The notes beneath the pieces were generated by a model. The model was not told the DNA's origin. It saw only the letters and a program-made list of their open reading frames with translations, and made no database searches. Of a stretch of 25,000 nucleotides of DNA, positions 19,507 through 25,000 are shown in pieces; position 1 is the stretch's first letter, and the number at the start of each line of letters is the position of its first letter. This DNA is from Chrysomallon squamiferum (taxonomy: Eukaryota; Mollusca; Gastropoda; Neomphalida; Peltospiridae), in contig CM022666.1 of assembly GCA_012295275.1 (NCBI GenBank), positions 3,945,387 to 3,970,386 on the forward strand. Reading direction: 5' to 3'. A program made the position numbers and the translations under genes.

Positions 19507-20099
19507 TAATAAACTGTTATTTTAATAGTTGAAATAAAATAATATAAAAAAAATAATAATAATTAAAATATATTATAAGGCAAACAAACAGAAATAAATG
19601 TTGAATATTAAAATAGTGATTAAAAAACTTTTATTAAACTTCCCAGACAATAACTCACAACTGAAACGGAACTGATACTTAATGTTTAGCACACACACAC
19701 ACACACAAAAAAAATGTTACCTTTTCATTCACATTTCTTGTTCAGAGTAAATAACTCAGAAGAGCTATTTCTGTTACAAAAACTCTTCTTTGCAAACATT
19801 TGCAGAGCTTGAAAATTCCACCAGCGAGAGATTTTGTTTTCATGTTTAAAGTATCACATTTTTTTTTTTAGTCACATACCAGAGCATTTTAGAATCACAT
19901 TCACGACATTTACAAGTAGTGAGTAATTTTTGGAAATTAATTTTTATTTATTTGCTCTTGTTCAAATAATTGTCTGATTGCAAATTGCTGTAAGGAGTCA
20001 GTTTTGTCGACTGCAACGTTTAAATGAAAATTTTTTTTTTTAAAAAGGGAATTCTTAGTGTATTTTAGTATTCTGAGATGAAGTTGTTTTTTCTCTCTG
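19507..20099. other. Noncoding DNA
   Basis: AT-rich, with a short (CA)n at 19690-19707 and A/T runs at 19859 and 20031. No gene is recognised. Confidence 0.5.
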
Positions 20100-20477
20100 T
20101 TGTTTGTTTCTTTCATTCTTTCTGTCTTATCTTTCTATTACAACATCTTTCAGTTTCACTTTCCTGAATCATTTTTTTTTTCATTTCACATTTTTTTTGA
20201 TAATTACAGCTCAGATTGGTTTTTCTACTTTTCCTTTTCTTCTTTCTAAATTTTGTTTCGCCTTTTTATCTCTCCTTTTCTTTCAGTATTTCCCTCTAAA
20301 CATCCCTTTCTGTTTCCTTCTTTCTTTCTCTCTTTCTTCCTATCTCTTTTCTAATTCCTTCTATTTCTCCCTTTTCTCTCTGTTTCCTCCTCTCCTTCCT
20401 TCCTCTCTCTTCTCTATTTGTGGCCATCTCTCCCCTTCTCTCTCTCTTTCTAACTCCCTCCCTCCCTTTCTACCCTC

Positions 20478-20566
<89 letters not shown>
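20100..20566. repeat. Long pyrimidine-rich tract ending in (CT)n
   Basis: About 470 nt in which one strand is overwhelmingly C and T, degenerate at first (TTTCC, TTCTC units) and then a pure CT array at 20480-20566. The 154-codon frame is Phe/Leu/Ser read-through. The long strand asymmetry can support triplex DNA. Confidence 0.9.
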
Positions 20567-21540
<974 letters not shown>

Positions 21541-21570
21541 TTATATATATATATTTATTTATTTATTTAA

Positions 21571-21624
<54 letters not shown>

Positions 21625-21680
21625 TATTATTATTTATTTATTTATTTATTTTATTTTTTTATTTTTTTATTTTATATAAA
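21541..21680. repeat. (TA)n, (ATT)n and (TTTA)n compound repeat
   Basis: TA at 21541-21553, ATT units at 21570-21630 and TTTA units at 21630-21675. Confidence 0.95.
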
Positions 21681-22312
21681 AATGTTCAAGAGATAACAGG
21701 GGAAAAAAAAAGGTACTGGTTATTAAAAGAACAAAATAAATATTGGCTAAAAAAAACAAAATAACATCTATTTGTTGTCAGACATACAACTTGTCCCAAA
21801 ATAAGAATATGTAAGAGTAACCTGCTGCTATCACCCACCCAACTTATGAATTACATGTAACCTATAATTTCTCTTAGGTTTTCTCAAGTTGTACTTTCAC
21901 CTTCAGGATAGTACATACCATGGCTTTTGATGAAATAAGTAGCTAGAAAGGAAAAAAAAAGAAAGACAAAAGACAGAGATAAAAAATAAAATTAAAAAGG
22001 ATAAAAAAAATAAAAAATAATAATAATAATTAAAAAAAAACATAAATAAAAAAGATATAAAAGGTTGCAGTAACCAGGATTGAGCCCAGAAACCACCATG
22101 CCTCAGACAGTCACTGATGTACTGTGTGTGTGTGATCTGTAAGATAAAAGGAAATAATAATAAATAAAAAAACCCTCAAAGGTTTCAGGTGTGATAGGTT
22201 GACAGGTTATTGGTTTTTAGATACTTCTGTTAATAAAACTTGTGTCAGTGAAGTTGACGATTCACAGATACATGAAACCTGTTGCAGTTTCAAAAAAAAA
22301 TTAGGAATGACA
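21681..22312. other. Noncoding DNA with A-rich patches
   Basis: AAAATAA-rich patches at 21950-22050. A short complex island at 22061-22115 vaguely resembles a tRNA-type B box on the minus strand. No gene is seen. Confidence 0.4.
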
Positions 22313-22357
22313 GAGGGAGGAAGGGAGGTAGAGAGAGGGAGGTAGAGAGAGAGGGAG

Positions 22358-22448
<91 letters not shown>
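22313..22448. repeat. (GGGA/GGTA)n-(GA)n microsatellite
   Basis: Degenerate GAGGGAGGTAGA units at 22313-22362, then about 85 bp of uninterrupted GA. Confidence 0.96.
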
Positions 22449-22450
<2 letters not shown>

Positions 22451-22705
22451 AAATTATAATGACGGAAAAAGAGAGATAGACAGAGATACAGACAGACAGA
22501 CAAAAAGACTAGTATTTAATACTAACATTACAAATTGCAGTTTTCAAATACTTCAGAACTTGTTATAAAAATCACACATTAAAAACAAGTGTAATGACTA
22601 AAAGGATTCACTTTAAAAAAAAAAAAAACCAAAACATACTTTAACAGAAACTAAAAATATTCATAAAACATCATCTCAGTTTCTAGAGAGAGATAAACAC
22701 TAGTC

Positions 22706-22737
<32 letters not shown>

Positions 22738-22740
22738 CTC
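22449..22740. other. Noncoding DNA with A and T runs
   Basis: Short GACAGA units near 22490, an A run at 22615-22628 and a T run at 22710-22737. Confidence 0.5.
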
Positions 22741-23085
22741 CCCACTCAAATGGTTGTATGTCTACGTGCTCGAAGTCACATGGTATGTTTTTCTACGATC
22801 TGAAGCTGAAGTTTTAAATAACATTGCTGACTGTGGGCATAGAATTTTGTCTTCTTTGGGATTTGGGGTGGGGGGTCTCCCCATTTTCAGTATTTTGGAA
22901 TGCTATTGATATTGTGAAATTTAGCAGAGGTTTAATTTAGCAGTCAGTGCTATATGTATGATGTTTTATATCCCATGCTGAATTAGAAACTGAATTTATC
23001 AAGTGTGTAGATTTGAAGAATTTTTATTTTTTCAAACTTTTTGAAAAATACTTTGATTCAGAGAGAGATAGATAAAAGAGAAAAG
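22741..23085. other. Complex, repeat-poor island
   Basis: Starts with TCTCCCCACTC after a long T run, like a splice acceptor tract, and is free of simple repeats for about 300 bp. No open frame of note follows. It contains GGGGTCTCCCC at about 22874-22884, a near match to a kappaB-type site. Confidence 0.35.
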
Positions 23086-23215
23086 AGTGTGTTTGTGCGT
23101 GTCTGTGTGAGTTTATGTATGTATGTACGGTTATATATTAATATATTTAAAAGGGTTTGAGTCTGAATGAGTGCGTGCGTGCGTGCGTGCGTGTGTGTGT
23201 GTGTGTGTGTGTGCT
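23086..23215. repeat. GT-rich repeat with (GCGT)n-(GT)n
   Basis: Degenerate GT/GTAT units, then GCGT units at 23171-23191 grading into GT to 23213. Confidence 0.93.
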
Positions 23216-24530
23216 TAACTATATACATGCATATATAATACACAGGATCGTATATCTTTAATCCTTTTGACTAACACTTATTATTTATTGTCAATTTAAA
23301 AGTTTAAAAAGTTTTTGTTTGTTATTATATTTACCTTTTAGTAATATGTGTACCTGCAGCTAATGAGGTTTTGTTTGTGAAATTTGAGAACTGTTTACTT
23401 TAAAGTTTTTTTTAAATAGCACCAAAAATAACTGTTATTATTGTCTAGACTTTTTTTTTTTAGGTAAATGTTTATCAATTTTTTTCTTATTTTTTATGCT
23501 ATATTTTCCTCTTTTTATTTCCTTTTCTTTTTTATTAAATTTTTTTTTAAAATTTTCTATCTTTTTTTCTTTATCCTTCTTTTCATTTATTTATTTTGTT
23601 ATTAAGTGTTTTATATTTAGTTGATTATTTTTTAATTATTGCCATTAACTGTTTTCGACAGCATTTTTTATTTTAAATATTTTTCCTTCTCATTAACAGC
23701 TGTATATGGACTTCTGTACAGTGTTACATATCTGACTTTTTTTTTTACCTAAGTCAGTTAATATGGCTGTTGTTGATTCAGTGTTTGCACCAATCTCTCT
23801 GCAGATATATTTTTAACCTTGTACTAGCTACAGATTGCATTATTCCAAAAATATCTTACTACTTCGCAAGTAATTTTGTTATTTTTGAAACGCATTAGCA
23901 TCTTTCAAGTGATCTCTGATTGATGAATTAGATTATAGGGGGTAGAAAATAGATAAATGAAAATAAATAAATAAATGATGATGATGTTGATTATTGAAAC
24001 ACTATTATATCTAAAGGTTTAAAAAAAAAAATCTGTGCCAGGGAAAATATGTGTGTGTGAGAGAAAAAGAAACAGACAAAGAAATATATGTATACATTGA
24101 ATTTTGTATTTTGTTTATGTATAAAGTGTGTGTGTGTGTGTGTTTTTGTGTTTGTGCAGAGAAAATAATTATTTTTGTGTGTGTGCATGGGAATTATTTT
24201 GGTTTTGTGATGACTTCAGAAAGTAAACAAACAAAAGTAAAAGACTGATAGATCACTAGAAAGAAATAAACAAAAAAAAAAAGGGAAAAAGAGAGAGAAC
24301 AGAAAAAAAAAGCACATTCACAGACCTCTATATACAAACACAGAGGGTTAGAGATGACAAAGAGAACAACTAGAATCTGCACTAACAGAATCAAACAGGT
24401 GATTGTAACTCAGCCATTTTTATTAGCCCGTTCTGGCAGTATCCCAGGTGTGTGTTATGTTTCTAGGGATGAGCTCAGAGTAGTAAAATTCTGACTTAAT
24501 TCCTTCCTGGCAAACAAATAGTGTGCAGTA

Positions 24531-24532
<2 letters not shown>
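23216..24532. other. AT-rich noncoding DNA
   Basis: T-rich at 23400-23700, (GATG) and (AATA) patches near 23960-23985, GT tracts at 24050 and 24127-24143, and an A run at 24271-24281. Frames on both strands here are Thr-His and Phe-rich read-through. The stretch at 24395-24530 is complex but carries no recognisable element. Confidence 0.45.
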
Positions 24533-24882
<350 letters not shown>

Positions 24883-25000
24883 TGTTGCTGTTTTTGTTTC
24901 ACATCACAGTACAAGGTTATTTAGTGTAGTGAACTCTGGTGCAGAATAAAACAGGAATTTACTGTCAAAGCAACATGGTTATTTATTTGTGTCCTGCACT
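24883..25000. other. Unique noncoding DNA to the window end
   Basis: Complex sequence without a recognisable element; no splice acceptor with following coding sequence is seen. Confidence 0.5.

Overview
This 25 kb window is AT-rich eukaryotic, almost certainly metazoan, DNA. Microsatellites and minisatellites make up a large share of it: (GA)n, (GT)n, (ATT)n, (TTTA)n, (CATA)n and homopolymer A/T runs recur every few hundred bases. There are no long open reading frames, no operon-like spacing and no bacterial signals. The repeat spectrum, together with one short exon that looks like part of a nuclear hormone receptor, suggests a lophotrochozoan with a bloated, repeat-rich genome such as an octopus or other mollusc. 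The taxon is an inference and not a reading. Nearly all translated open frames here are low-complexity read-through of simple repeats (poly-Leu/Ser from CT, poly-Val/Cys from GT, poly-Tyr/Ile/Leu from ATT).

Layout: 1-6700 is repeat-rich intergenic (or upstream intronic) DNA, including a 40-bp minisatellite at about 1500-2100. A lower-repeat zone follows at about 6735-9250. It holds a GC-richer island, a candidate small 5'UTR intron (7650-7937), a cluster of tiny upstream ORFs (8471-8702), a TATA-like element (8673-8680), a 445-nt stretch with no ATG (8703-9147), and the one convincing coding segment, 9148-9244 on the + strand. That segment ends at a textbook splice donor (G|GTAAGT). Its 32 complete codons plus one base end in C-x2-C-x8-Y-(G). 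This matches, residue for residue in spacing, the first half of zinc finger 1 of a nuclear receptor DNA-binding domain, cut where some NR1-group genes have an intron. I read it as a first coding exon, possibly an isoform-specific one, of a nuclear receptor with a divergent first finger half. The rest of the finger is not in the window, so 9245-25000 would be the start of an intron of at least 15.7 kb.

The presumed intron carries several nuclear-receptor-type direct repeats: a DR1 with one mismatch at 10181-10193, a perfect DR2 at 18088-18101, and a weak DR1 at 13343-13355. Autoregulation is possible but unproven. The intron also has a recent 168-bp tandem duplication and several (CT)n/(GA)n tracts in opposite orientation that could pair in a transcript. 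No tRNA, rRNA, intact transposon, CRISPR array or viral gene was recognised.
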